Of a stretch of DNA of 36,187 nt, positions 24,649 through 32,486 are shown one piece after another. The notes below the pieces were generated by a model that did not search any database, was not told the DNA's origin, and saw only the letters and a program-made list of their open reading frames with translations. Origin of the DNA: Cloacibacterium sp046296655 (lineage in GTDB: Bacteria; Bacteroidota; Bacteroidia; Flavobacteriales; Weeksellaceae); contig JBKBLE010000025.1 in the NCBI GenBank assembly GCA_046296655.1, forward strand, positions 1 to 36,187, read 5' to 3'. The translations under genes were made by a program, and so were the position numbers. The first letter of the stretch is position 1. Each line of letters begins with the position of its first letter.

Positions 24649-24656
24649 CAAATTTA
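24649..24656 (-). promoter_or_regulatory. -7 box (TAAATTTG) of the exonuclease gene
   Basis: A full TAnnTTTG match on the minus strand, 21 bases above the TTG start at 24628. It decides the start, since the longer GTG frame would begin inside it. Confidence 0.4.
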
Positions 24657-24699
24657 CGGTTTATAAATTGGTGGGATTTATAAAATTATAAGATTTTTT

Positions 24700-26235
24700 T
24701 TACCTTCTCATCTTCAATCCAAACATTCCGAGGACAAATTTGGCGCCTTCTCTGGCTAAAGTTGTGGTGAATGTTCTTCCCGCTCTAGACTTCATCACTT
24801 GCTCGAACATTCCCGGTTCTTCTTTGGGTCGTCTTACCGTAGATTTTTCTTGTGCTACTTCTTTTTCTACTTCCGCAGCTTGTTCCATGCGTTTGGCTAA
24901 AATTTCGTAGGCAGATTCTTTGTCTACCTCATTTTTATATTTTTTTACCAAATCAGAAGAATTAACCAAATCATCTATCTCTTCAGAAGTTAAAACATCC
25001 ATTCTAGATTCCGGAGAAATCAAATAAGTATGAACCAATGGAGTTGGAATTCCTTTTTCATCAAGCGCTGTAACGAAAGCTTCACCAATTCCTAAATTCT
25101 GAATTAAATTGGCCGCGTCATAATATTCGGTAATAGGATAATTTTCTACCGCTTTATCAATTTCTTTTCTGTCTTTTGCCGTGAAACCACGCAAAGCGTG
25201 CTGAATTTTAAGCCCTAACTGAGAAAGTACATTTTCTGGAACATCTCCCGGAATTTGAGTGATAAAATAAATTCCTACTCCTTTTGAACGGATGAGTTTC
25301 ACCATCGTTTCTATCTGCGAAAGCAAAGCTTTACTCGCTTCATTGAAAATCAAATGCGCTTCGTCTATAAAAAGAACTAATTTTGGTTTTCCGCTGTCTC
25401 CTTCTTCTGGAAAAGTCATGTAAATTTCTGCAAAAAGCGAAAGCATAAACGTAGAAAACAATTGCGGCTGGTTCTGAATATCTGCAACTCTCAAAACGTT
25501 TACCACGCCTTTTCCGCCTCTGGTTTGCAGTAAATCTTCTACATCAAAACTTGGTTCACCGAAAAAATTCGTTGCTCCTTGTTGTTCCATCGCTACAATC
25601 GAACGAAGAATTGCCCCTAAAGAAGCTGGCGATATAGAACCATAATTGTCTGCTAATTCTTTTTTACCTTCTGCGTTATCAGTTACATATTGCAAAACTT
25701 TTTTCAAATCATCTAAATCAATGAGCGGCAACGCTTTGTCATCTGCATATTTGAAAACGATAGACATAATACTTGACTGCGTTTCATTCAATCCTAAAAT
25801 TTTAGAAAGTAAAACTGGACCAAATTCTGTAACGGTAGCTCTTAGTTTCAAACCTTTCTCCGCAGAAATAGTCATGAGTTCTACTGGAAAAGATTGCGGC
25901 TGATATGGCAATTTTGTTTTTGCATATCTTTCGTTGATTTTATCATTTTGTTCGCCTTCTACAGCAATTCCAGAAAGGTCACCTTTTATGTCCATCACTA
26001 AAGTTGGAATACCTTTATGCGAAAGCTGTTCTACAAAAACTTGTAGCGTTTTGGTTTTTCCTGTACCTGTAGCTCCTGCAATTAGACCATGTCTATTGAT
26101 CGTTTTTAGAGGAACGGTAACATCTACTTCAGTAATTACTTCTCCGTCTAACATTCCCTTTCCTAGAACGATATACTCTCCTTTTGGTTGATATCTAGAG
26201 TTAAGTTCTTCTATAAATTTTGATTTTTCTGCCAT
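24700..26235 (-). CDS. HerA-like ATPase (DUF853 family)
   Basis: This 511-residue cytosolic P-loop ATPase belongs to the HerA/FtsK-like superfamily, DUF853 branch. Walker A is GATGTGKTKTLQ near residue 50, followed by VMDIKGDLSG; Walker B is LVLFIDEAHLIFNEA, and a sensor/Arg region KGVGIYFITQIPGDVPENVLSQLG follows. HerA enzymes pump or unwind DNA, usually with NurA; no NurA gene is next to it. The C-terminal 60 residues are Lys/Glu-rich and end in a basic tail. I use the ATG at 26235 (MAEKSKF) rather than the upstream TTG at 26253, which would add a poly-Lys start. The true substrate of the DUF853 branch is not established. Confidence 0.88.
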   Translation of the reverse strand: MAEKSKFIEELNSRYQPKGEYIVLGKGMLDGEVITEVDVTVPLKTINRHGLIAGATGTGKTKTLQVFVEQLSHKGIPTLVMDIKGDLSGIAVEGEQNDKINERYAKTKLPYQPQSFPVELMTISAEKGLKLRATVTEFGPVLLSKILGLNETQSSIMSIVFKYADDKALPLIDLDDLKKVLQYVTDNAEGKKELADNYGSISPASLGAILRSIVAMEQQGATNFFGEPSFDVEDLLQTRGGKGVVNVLRVADIQNQPQLFSTFMLSLFAEIYMTFPEEGDSGKPKLVLFIDEAHLIFNEASKALLSQIETMVKLIRSKGVGIYFITQIPGDVPENVLSQLGLKIQHALRGFTAKDRKEIDKAVENYPITEYYDAANLIQNLGIGEAFVTALDEKGIPTPLVHTYLISPESRMDVLTSEEIDDLVNSSDLVKKYKNEVDKESAYEILAKRMEQAAEVEKEVAQEKSTVRRPKEEPGMFEQVMKSRAGRTFTTTLAREGAKFVLGMFGLKMRR

Positions 26236-26328
26236 TATTTTCTTTTTTTTCAACCTTTAAATTTAAAAAATTTAGAAATACTTCTGCGAATTATTTTTTA
26301 AATGTATTTTTTCGCTGATTAAAATCAT

Positions 26329-26360
26329 TTGCATAATAAGACAAGTTTGTCCTATTTTTG
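26329..26360 (+). promoter_or_regulatory. Promoter of the copper-locus small protein (TTG, TATTTTTG)
   Basis: TTG at 26329-26331 and TATTTTTG at 26353-26360 are 21 bases apart. The -7 box ends 7 bases before the ATG at 26368, giving an almost leaderless mRNA and excluding the longer frame that begins at 26329. Confidence 0.5.
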
Positions 26361-26367
26361 CAGTGCA

Positions 26368-26736
26368 ATGAAAAGTGCTATTTCTTTCATATTATCTTCT
26401 ATCATATTTTTGGCAAGTTTCCAGAACTCACTTTTCTATGTAGACTATCAAATCAATACAGAATTCTACGAAACCTACTGTATCAACAAACAAAAACCAG
26501 AATTAGACTGTAACGGTAAATGTCAGGTAAAGAAAGCAACGGAGCAATCTCAAAATCCAGCTTCGCAAATTAAATATGCTTTTGAACTGAACATTCTCCC
26601 TTCTGAACCCATAGAAACTGAAATCAGAAATCCTTTTTCTTTGGAACTCAAATCTAAAAAGTTTTCATATGACCCTATTTTCACTTTAGATGGTTATACT
26701 CACATTCTACCGGATCCTCCGAAAAATTTAGCTTAA
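26368..26736 (+). CDS. Small exported Cys-containing protein, probable copper-locus partner
   Basis: The 122-residue product starts with a hydrophobic signal segment (AISFILSSIIFLASF). It then carries YCINKQKPELDCNGKCQVKK with cysteines at 38, 48 and 52. This Cys-x9-CNGKC arrangement is, from memory, a recurrent one in small Bacteroidota proteins beside metal receptors. The rest is polar and ends in Pro-rich residues. It lies 91 bases upstream of a TonB-dependent receptor with a copper-type motif, on the same strand, so I infer periplasmic copper binding or sensing. No established family name is known to me. The start at 26368 follows the promoter and the signal peptide. Confidence 0.7.
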   Translation: MKSAISFILSSIIFLASFQNSLFYVDYQINTEFYETYCINKQKPELDCNGKCQVKKATEQSQNPASQIKYAFELNILPSEPIETEIRNPFSLELKSKKFSYDPIFTLDGYTHILPDPPKNLA

Positions 26737-26827
26737 ACATAATCACTTATTCGTTCAGAACATTTCTCTTTATCATGATTTGATGAAGTGCAGTGACACA
26801 TGATTATTTAATCTAAATTTTAAAACA

Positions 26828-28828
26828 ATGAATATTAAACTTTATAGCATTGCTGCAATATTTTTTGCAACAACTCACTCTTTATTTGCTCAACAAGAAC
26901 AAGACAGCACTTACCGAAATATAGAAGTAGTAAAAATCACCAAAGTTTTACCTAAATCTCAAAACAAACAAAACTTAGAAACCAAGCAATCTGATTTACT
27001 GAATCACGATGCAGGAAAATTCCTAAATTCTATCCCAGAAATTAACGGAATTAAAAAAGCAGGAAACTACGCTACAGACCCTGTTTTGAGAGGTTTCAAA
27101 TATGAGCAATTGAACATAGTTATTGACGGAGCAGCTCATGCCGTAAATGCGTGCCCAAGTAGAATGGATCCTGCAGTTTCTCAAGTGAATATGAACATGG
27201 TTCAAGAAGCTGAAATTTACAAAGGACCTTATCATTTCCGTTACGGAAATTCTTTCGGAGGAACTATTAATTTCGTAACCCTTGCTCCAGAATTTACAGA
27301 AAATTTAAAATTAGGCGGTAGAATTTCATCAGGCTACGAAAGCAATGGAAACGTTTTTAGAAATGAATTGTTTTCTCAACTTTCACACCAAAAAATTGTT
27401 TGGGATTTATTCGGTTCTTATCAAAAAGGAGAGCGTTACAAAGACGGAAACGGTGACGAAGTTCGTTCTGCCTTCCTAAGATATAATATGGGAACCAAAG
27501 GAAATTTCAAATGGAATGACCAAAACGTAACCACATTACAAATCAATACCAACCAAGGAAGAGATGTAGAATTTGCCGCACTTAACATGGATTTAATTTA
27601 TGACAAAACATGGATGTTCCAGTTAAAACATTTGGCAGAATTCAACCAAAAATATTTAAAACACTTAGATTTTAATTCTTATTATTCTTTCGTAGACCAT
27701 TCTATGGGAACTCCTGATAGAAAAATGGTTTCTGATGTACAATCTACCACTTATGGAGCCCGATTAGAATCTAAATTCGCTTTTGGAAAAAACATTTTCT
27801 ACACTGGTTTAGATTACAAACATGAAGGAGCAGAAAATATCAGAATGATTATGCCTGCAATGATGCCAATGAGAGACGGAACTTCTTGGCAAGATTCTTC
27901 TATTGACCAAATCGGCTGGTTTAATGAATATCAAATGAATTTTAAAAATTCAAAATTAGTAGCTTCTCTTCGTTTAGATTACAATAAAGGTGATGCAAAA
28001 GCACTTTCTAATCTATTCAAAACACTTTACGGAGACGGAAAAGCAGAAAATTTTAATCACAGCTTAAGTTTAGGATACAATAAAAACTTGTGCAACCATA
28101 ATCAGTTAGGAATTTGGCTAGGAAGAGCACAACGAAGTGGAAGCTTAACCGAAAGATATATCAATAGATTTGCTGTAGGAATAGACGCTTACGAATTGGT
28201 AGGAAATCCTGAATTAAAACCTGAAACCAACAATCAAATCGACCTTATTTTCACCCATAAAAAAGATAATATTTTCTTCCAAGCAGATGTTTTCTATTCT
28301 TACTTAGAAAATTATATTTCTGGAGTGATTGTTCCCATCAAACCATATTCTATGACGGCACCAGGAACCAGACAAATTCAAAATATAGAAAAAGCCTACA
28401 AAACAGGAGTCGAAACCAGATTTAATTGGCAATTTTTACCAAAATTCCGGACAGAATTGGCAGCAGCTTATACCTATGCAGAAGACTTGAGCACTAATAA
28501 TCCTTTGCCAGAAATCGCTCCGCTAGATTTCCGCTGGAATGTGTTAGCAGATTTTTCGCCAGTAAGTTTGGGACTTCATTACAGATATTCAGCAAAACAA
28601 AGCAGAATCAATCCTACTTTTGGTGAATTTACTACTCCAGAATTTTCTGTGTTTGATTTCACCTCAAAATACAATGTTTTCAAAAATGCTACTTTAAGTT
28701 TTGATGTTTTAAACATTTTTGACCGTGCGTATGCAGAACATTTAAACAGAACACTTTCTACCAATAAAAAACAAAGAATTTTAGCAGCTGGTAGAAGCTT
28801 TAACATTGGTTTTAGCTATAATTTTTAA
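26828..28828 (+). CDS. TonB-dependent copper receptor (OprC/NosA type)
   Basis: The 666-residue outer membrane receptor has a signal peptide (ending SLFAQQ), a plug domain (VLRGFKYEQLNIVIDGAAHA, AEIYKGPYHFRYG, SFGGTINFV) and a beta barrel closing with FNIGFSYNF. In the plug, NACPSRMDP gives C109 and M113 as CxxxM; in the barrel, VDHSMG gives H291 and M293 as HxM. Pseudomonas OprC binds copper through a CxxxM-HxM site with nearly the same spacing (from memory about 180 residues; here 182). A Met-rich stretch (MIMPAMMPM, about residue 340) may also bind copper. Ligand assignment therefore rests on visible residues as well as family resemblance. It is probably co-expressed with the small Cys protein upstream and ends at a strong terminator. 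Confidence 0.9.
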   Translation: MNIKLYSIAAIFFATTHSLFAQQEQDSTYRNIEVVKITKVLPKSQNKQNLETKQSDLLNHDAGKFLNSIPEINGIKKAGNYATDPVLRGFKYEQLNIVIDGAAHAVNACPSRMDPAVSQVNMNMVQEAEIYKGPYHFRYGNSFGGTINFVTLAPEFTENLKLGGRISSGYESNGNVFRNELFSQLSHQKIVWDLFGSYQKGERYKDGNGDEVRSAFLRYNMGTKGNFKWNDQNVTTLQINTNQGRDVEFAALNMDLIYDKTWMFQLKHLAEFNQKYLKHLDFNSYYSFVDHSMGTPDRKMVSDVQSTTYGARLESKFAFGKNIFYTGLDYKHEGAENIRMIMPAMMPMRDGTSWQDSSIDQIGWFNEYQMNFKNSKLVASLRLDYNKGDAKALSNLFKTLYGDGKAENFNHSLSLGYNKNLCNHNQLGIWLGRAQRSGSLTERYINRFAVGIDAYELVGNPELKPETNNQIDLIFTHKKDNIFFQADVFYSYLENYISGVIVPIKPYSMTAPGTRQIQNIEKAYKTGVETRFNWQFLPKFRTELAAAYTYAEDLSTNNPLPEIAPLDFRWNVLADFSPVSLGLHYRYSAKQSRINPTFGEFTTPEFSVFDFTSKYNVFKNATLSFDVLNIFDRAYAEHLNRTLSTNKKQRILAAGRSFNIGFSYNF

Positions 28829-28839
28829 TGCTTTTTTAT

Positions 28840-28871
28840 CTTTTGTGTCTAAAACATTTTAGGCACAAAAG
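28840..28871 (+). terminator. Terminator of the copper receptor gene
   Basis: The arms CTTTTGTGTCTAAAA and TTTTAGGCACAAAAG pair over 15 positions with one G-T pair, followed by TTTTATTTTTTA. The stem starts 12 bases past the stop. Confidence 0.8.
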
Positions 28872-28892
28872 TTTTATTTTTTAGTCTAAGAG

Positions 28893-28915
28893 AGCCTAGC
28901 GAATTTTCCTAGGCT
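28893..28915 (+). repeat. Second small hairpin (AGCCTAG/CTAGGCT)
   Basis: A perfect 7-bp stem with a 9-base loop follows the terminator at 21 bases and ends in TTACTTTT. It may be a back-up terminator. Confidence 0.4.
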
Positions 28916-28928
28916 TTACTTTTAGAAG

Positions 28929-28969
28929 ATTGACAAACCTCATCTCTTTTTACGCATGAGAATGTCAAT
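28929..28969. promoter_or_regulatory. Nested inverted repeat over the promoter of the Gre-like/Crp operon
   Basis: ATTGACA (28929-28935) is mirrored by TGTCAAT (28963-28969), and inside it CTCAT (28939-28943) is mirrored by ATGAG (28956-28960). The structure covers the -33 position and its last base is the first base of the TAATTTTG box, so a bound protein would block or recruit polymerase. The bound factor is unknown; the Crp/Fnr protein of the same operon is a candidate. Confidence 0.35.
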
Positions 28970-28976
28970 AATTTTG
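28969..28976 (+). promoter_or_regulatory. -7 box (TAATTTTG) of the Gre-like/Crp operon
   Basis: A full TAnnTTTG match, 34 bases above the ATG at 29011; no TTG at the -33 position. Confidence 0.4.
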
Positions 28977-29010
28977 CTTAAATTTGTTAATCATCAAAAA
29001 TAAAAAAATC

Positions 29011-29454
29011 ATGGATAAAGCATTTATTTTATCTAGCATTATAGATGAGTATCAAAAAGTTATTGACAACCTAAAAGCTTCGGTGGAACGCTATAAGCAT
29101 GAATCTGACATTGACGAAGATAACACGTTAGACCCAGAAGATTACGCCAGACAAACAGAAGCTAAAGAAATGCAACTTCGTTTTGAAAAAATGCTGAACG
29201 AAGCCAAACAAAATCTGAAATTTTTAGAAGATTCTAAATCAGAAACTAAGGAAATTGCAGAAGCTGGTGCTTTATTAGAGACCGATAAGAATTATCTTTT
29301 CATAGGAGTTTCTGTTCCAACATTTAAATTGGGAGACAAGGATGTAATTTCGTTCTCTGAAGAGGCTCCTATTTACCAAAACGTAAAAGGCAAAACATCA
29401 GGCGAAACCATAGAAATGGGCAATAATAACTTTGAAATTAAAAATATTTTTTAA
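29011..29454 (+). CDS. GreA/GreB-like protein
   Basis: The 147-residue product (start ATG 29011; a longer TTG frame from 28984 lies in the leader) has an N-terminal pair of helices of coiled-coil character (IIDEYQKVIDNLKASVERYK and AKEMQLRFEKMLNEAKQNLKFLE). The C-terminal domain (FIGVSVPTFKLGDKDVISFS, then APIYQNVKGKTSGETIEMG) resembles the GreA C-terminal FKBP-like fold. Gre factors enter the RNA polymerase secondary channel and stimulate transcript cleavage, using acidic residues at the coiled-coil tip. Here the tip region DIDEDNTLDPEDYAR is indeed acidic. This is a diverged member and could have another polymerase-related role. Its stop directly abuts the ATG of the Crp/Fnr gene. Confidence 0.65.
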   Translation: MDKAFILSSIIDEYQKVIDNLKASVERYKHESDIDEDNTLDPEDYARQTEAKEMQLRFEKMLNEAKQNLKFLEDSKSETKEIAEAGALLETDKNYLFIGVSVPTFKLGDKDVISFSEEAPIYQNVKGKTSGETIEMGNNNFEIKNIF

Positions 29455-30072
29455 ATGTCAAAAACCACAGAATTTAGCGCAACACCAGAACTTTTAAAAC
29501 AGCTATACGAATATAGCATTATAAAAAATTACGAAGCTGGCGATGTTATTTTAGACGAAAACGCTAGAATTCGTTCTATCCCTATCGTTACCAAAGGAAG
29601 CATAAAAGTAATGCGAACCGAAGAAGACGGTAGAGAAATTCTACTATATTATATAAAAGCTGGTGAAAGTTGCGTAATGTCTTTCCTTGGTAGTTTACAC
29701 GGAGAAACCTCTAAAGTAAAAGCCGAAGTAGAAGAAGATGCAGAAATATTATTCTTGCCTACGGAAAAAGTAGCGCAACTCATCAAAACGCATCCAGAAT
29801 GGTTGGATTATATTTTCAAACTATACCATAAACGTTTTGAAGAATTGCTAGAAATGATAAATGAAGTAACTTTCAAAAAAGTAGATGATAGATTACTCTC
29901 TCTGCTTCAAAAAAAATCAGAACTTACCGATTCTAAAATCATTCATTCCACACACGAACAATTAGCCAATGAATTAGGAACAGCGAGAGTAGTGGTTTCC
30001 AGACTACTAAAATCGCTGGAAGAAGACGGCAAATTAAAATTAGGAAGAAATAAAATTGAACTTTTATCATAA
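29455..30072 (+). CDS. Crp/Fnr-family transcriptional regulator
   Basis: The 205-residue regulator has an N-terminal cyclic-nucleotide-binding-type beta barrel (about 10-120; VTKGSIKVMRTEEDGREILLYYI, then KAGESCVMSFLGSLHGE), a dimer helix, and a C-terminal winged helix (HEQLANELGTARVVVSRLLKSLEEDG). It lacks the Cys cluster of FNR and the cAMP-binding signature of CRP. The single Cys in GESCVMSF could sense redox or persulfide, which is speculation. The recognition helix reads ARVVVSR, without the usual Glu. It is translated directly behind the Gre-like gene and lies just upstream of the sulfur genes; a CRP-like inverted repeat precedes the persulfide dioxygenase gene. Confidence 0.92.
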   Translation: MSKTTEFSATPELLKQLYEYSIIKNYEAGDVILDENARIRSIPIVTKGSIKVMRTEEDGREILLYYIKAGESCVMSFLGSLHGETSKVKAEVEEDAEILFLPTEKVAQLIKTHPEWLDYIFKLYHKRFEELLEMINEVTFKKVDDRLLSLLQKKSELTDSKIIHSTHEQLANELGTARVVVSRLLKSLEEDGKLKLGRNKIELLS

Positions 30073-30096
30073 AAATGCAACTTAAGTTGCATTTTT
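30071..30096 (+). terminator. Terminator after the Crp/Fnr gene
   Basis: AAAAATGCAACTT is followed directly by its exact inverted copy, then TTATTTTT. The stem overlaps the stop codon's last two bases. Confidence 0.8.
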
Positions 30097-30133
30097 TATT
30101 TTTACAAAACAGAACTTTGCAAAAATTTGATTA

Positions 30134-30919
30134 ATGGAAATCTTAGGATACTTTTTCGCACTTATCATCGGGCTAATTATGGGAATAATTGGCGGTGGTG
30201 GTAGTATTTTAGGCGTTCCTATTTTTGTCTATCTGTTTGATATGAACGCTTTAACCGCAACTACTCTTTCGCTTTTTGTAGTTGGAGTTGCGAGTGCAGT
30301 TGGCGCTACAGGAAACGCCAAACAAGGAAATGTAGATTTTAAAACCGCTTTATTATTTGGGGTTCCTTCTGTATTGTCTGTGATTTTTGTTCGCAAAATT
30401 ATTTTACCTCATCTTCCTGACCCTCTTTTCAGCATTGGAACATTTCCTATTGAAAAAAATCTATTCATTTTAGTTCTTTTTGCTGCTTTAATGCTCATTT
30501 CATCCATTAAAATGATTGTGGGAAACCAAAAAATAGAAACTACAAATCAAAGTCCGCAATATCCAATGCTGGTTACTCAAGGAATTGCTGTAGGAATGAT
30601 TACAGGGATGATTGGAGCAGGTGGTGGTTTTCTCATTGTTCCTGCATTGGTTATGCTGCTGAATTTAGAAATGAAAAAAGCCATCGGAACTTCTATGATG
30701 ATTATTTCTATGAATTCTCTTTTAGGTTTTTTAAGTTCTCAAAAAACAGGAATCAATTGGCAATTTCTATTGATTTTCACTTCAATTGCTGTCATTGGAA
30801 TGCTCATTGGAATTCAATTTGCTAAAAAAATAGATGGCAAAAAGCTGAAACCAATTTTCGGTTGGTTTGTTTTGATGATGGGAATTTATATCATCATCAA
30901 AGAAACCTTTTTTCACTAA
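30134..30919 (+). CDS. TauE/SafE-family sulfite/sulfur-anion permease
   Basis: This 261-residue inner-membrane protein has about eight hydrophobic segments and the two family Gly motifs of an inverted repeat: IIGGGGSILGVPIFVY near residue 20 and MIGAGGGFLIVPALVML near residue 165. TauE/SafE proteins export sulfite, sulfoacetate or thiosulfate-like anions, or import them. Sulfite is the product of persulfide dioxygenase plus rhodanese, whose genes follow, so I infer sulfite or thiosulfate export. A GAACTTTG box one base off consensus lies at about 30111, 16 bases above the start. Confidence 0.88.
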   Translation: MEILGYFFALIIGLIMGIIGGGGSILGVPIFVYLFDMNALTATTLSLFVVGVASAVGATGNAKQGNVDFKTALLFGVPSVLSVIFVRKIILPHLPDPLFSIGTFPIEKNLFILVLFAALMLISSIKMIVGNQKIETTNQSPQYPMLVTQGIAVGMITGMIGAGGGFLIVPALVMLLNLEMKKAIGTSMMIISMNSLLGFLSSQKTGINWQFLLIFTSIAVIGMLIGIQFAKKIDGKKLKPIFGWFVLMMGIYIIIKETFFH

Positions 30920-30950
30920 ATCTCTTTAATAGTGATTCTCTATCGAACTA

Positions 30951-30966
30951 TGTGATTTTTGTTACA
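30951..30966. promoter_or_regulatory. CRP-like site upstream of the persulfide dioxygenase gene
   Basis: TGTGATTTTTGTTACA matches the CRP-type TGTGA-N6-TCACA with one mismatch. Its centre (30958.5) lies about 41-43 bases before the start of transcription expected from the CATTTTTG box at 30988-30995, the classic class II activator position. A Crp/Fnr gene lies 0.9 kb upstream. Confidence 0.35.
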
Positions 30967-30987
30967 GAAATCTATCAAAATTTACCC

Positions 30988-30995
30988 CATTTTTG
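30988..30995 (+). promoter_or_regulatory. -7 box (CATTTTTG) of the sulfur operon
   Basis: One base off TAnnTTTG, consistent with a promoter that needs an activator. The leader to the ATG at 31074 is about 73 bases and contains the imperfect repeat words TACGAAG and CTTCGTA (at about 31007 and 31041), which can form a hairpin. Confidence 0.35.
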
Positions 30996-31073
30996 TACTA
31001 CAAATTACGAAGAAAAAAAGTCATAGATTTTTTGTTGTAACTTCGTAGTGTAGTAACATATAAAAATATTAAA

Positions 31074-32486
31074 ATGAAAATAGAACAAATTTATACCGGT
31101 TGTTTAGCTCAAGGAGCTTATTACATCGTTTCTGAAGGAGAAGCAGCCATCATTGATCCATTAAGAGAGGTACAACCTTATCTTGATCGATTGGCAAAAG
31201 ATAATGTAAAACTCAAATACATTTTTGAGACCCATTTTCATGCAGATTTTGTATCTGGTCATGTAGATTTATCTAAAAAAACAGGCGCTCCTATTATTTA
31301 TGGACCAACTGCTGCGCCAGAATTTGAAGCCATCGTAGCAGAAGACAATCAAATTTTTGAAATTGGAAAAGTAAAAATCAAAGTTCTTCATACTCCTGGT
31401 CATACCATGGAAAGTTCTACTTATTTATTGATAGACGAAAATGGAAAAAACCATGCAATCTTCTCTGGTGACACTTTATTCTTAGGAGATGTAGGAAGAC
31501 CTGATTTAGCTCAAGAAGCTGCAAATCTTACACAAGAAGAATTAGCAGGATTGCTTTATGATTCATTGTATAATAAAATTCTTCCTTTAGAAGATGACGT
31601 TATCGTTTATCCAGCTCATGGTGCTGGTTCTGCATGTGGAAAAAACATGCAAAAAGAAACAGTAGACACTTTAGGAAATCAAAAACAAACCAATTACGCT
31701 CTAAAACAAACCTCTAAAGAAAGTTTTATTGCTGCAGTTTTAGATGGTTTAACCGCTCCACCGAAATATTTCGGTATGAATGTAGCGATGAACAAAAAAG
31801 GTTATACCAGTTTTGATGAAGTTTTAGCAAAAGGTAAAACTGCACTTTCAGTAGATGAATTTGAAACTGCTGCCGAAGAAACTGGAGCTTTAATTTTAGA
31901 CACTAGAAATGCCGCAGAATTCTATAAAGGATTTATTCCTCAATCGATAAATATCGGGTTGAAAGGAGATTTTGCACCTTGGGTTGGTAGCATGATTGTA
32001 GACGTACAACAACCTATTCTTTTGGTTTGTGATGATTGTACCGAAGAAGAAACCATTACCAGACTTTCTAGAGTGGGCTTTGATAATGTTTTAGGATATT
32101 TAAAAGGCGGCTTTGAAAGTTGGAAAAATTCAGGAAAAGAAATAGATACCGTTCATAGAATTTCACCAGAAGAATTTGCAGAAAAATTCAATGAAAACAG
32201 CAAGGTTATCGACGTAAGAAAAGAAGGAGAATATGCTGCAGAACACGTAAAAGATGCATATAGCAAACCTTTAGCATACATTAATGATTGGATAGGAAAC
32301 ATCAATCCAGATGAACATTTCTTCTTGCATTGCGCAGGTGGCTACAGAAGTATGATTGCCGCAAGTATTTTACAAGCAAGAGGTTATAGAAATTTCACAG
32401 AAGTAGAAGGTGGTTTTAACGGAATTAAAAAAACAGAAAAAGTTCCTACTACAGATTTTGTGTGTCAAAGTAAAACTACATTGTAA
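31074..32486 (+). CDS. Persulfide dioxygenase-rhodanese fusion (CstB/ETHE1-like)
   Basis: The 470-residue cytosolic protein joins an MBL-fold persulfide dioxygenase and two rhodanese domains. The MBL part (1-240) has THFHADFVSGH (H54, H56, D58, H63), HTPGHTMES, FSGDTLFLGDVGRPDL and YPAHGAGSACGK, all typical of ETHE1/CstB. The first rhodanese (about 255-365) has CDDCTEEETITR in place of the usual active loop, so its activity is doubtful. The second (about 375-460) has an intact HCAGGYRS with catalytic Cys. CstB-type enzymes oxidise persulfides to sulfite and transfer sulfane sulfur to form thiosulfate. The stop overlaps the next ATG by one base (TAATG). Confidence 0.93.
   Translation: MKIEQIYTGCLAQGAYYIVSEGEAAIIDPLREVQPYLDRLAKDNVKLKYIFETHFHADFVSGHVDLSKKTGAPIIYGPTAAPEFEAIVAEDNQIFEIGKVKIKVLHTPGHTMESSTYLLIDENGKNHAIFSGDTLFLGDVGRPDLAQEAANLTQEELAGLLYDSLYNKILPLEDDVIVYPAHGAGSACGKNMQKETVDTLGNQKQTNYALKQTSKESFIAAVLDGLTAPPKYFGMNVAMNKKGYTSFDEVLAKGKTALSVDEFETAAEETGALILDTRNAAEFYKGFIPQSINIGLKGDFAPWVGSMIVDVQQPILLVCDDCTEEETITRLSRVGFDNVLGYLKGGFESWKNSGKEIDTVHRISPEEFAEKFNENSKVIDVRKEGEYAAEHVKDAYSKPLAYINDWIGNINPDEHFFLHCAGGYRSMIAASILQARGYRNFTEVEGGFNGIKKTEKVPTTDFVCQSKTTL

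Noticed and set aside
24629..24649. GTG start of the exonuclease gene
   Set aside because: It overlaps the TAAATTTG box and adds residues not seen in the family, which starts just before IIDIE.
28984..29010. TTG start of the Gre-like gene
   Set aside because: It adds a Lys/Ile-rich stretch from the leader; the ATG at 29011 fits the fold and the promoter spacing.
29455..30072. Calling the regulator FNR (oxygen sensor)
   Set aside because: It has a single Cys, so it cannot hold the [4Fe-4S] cluster of FNR.
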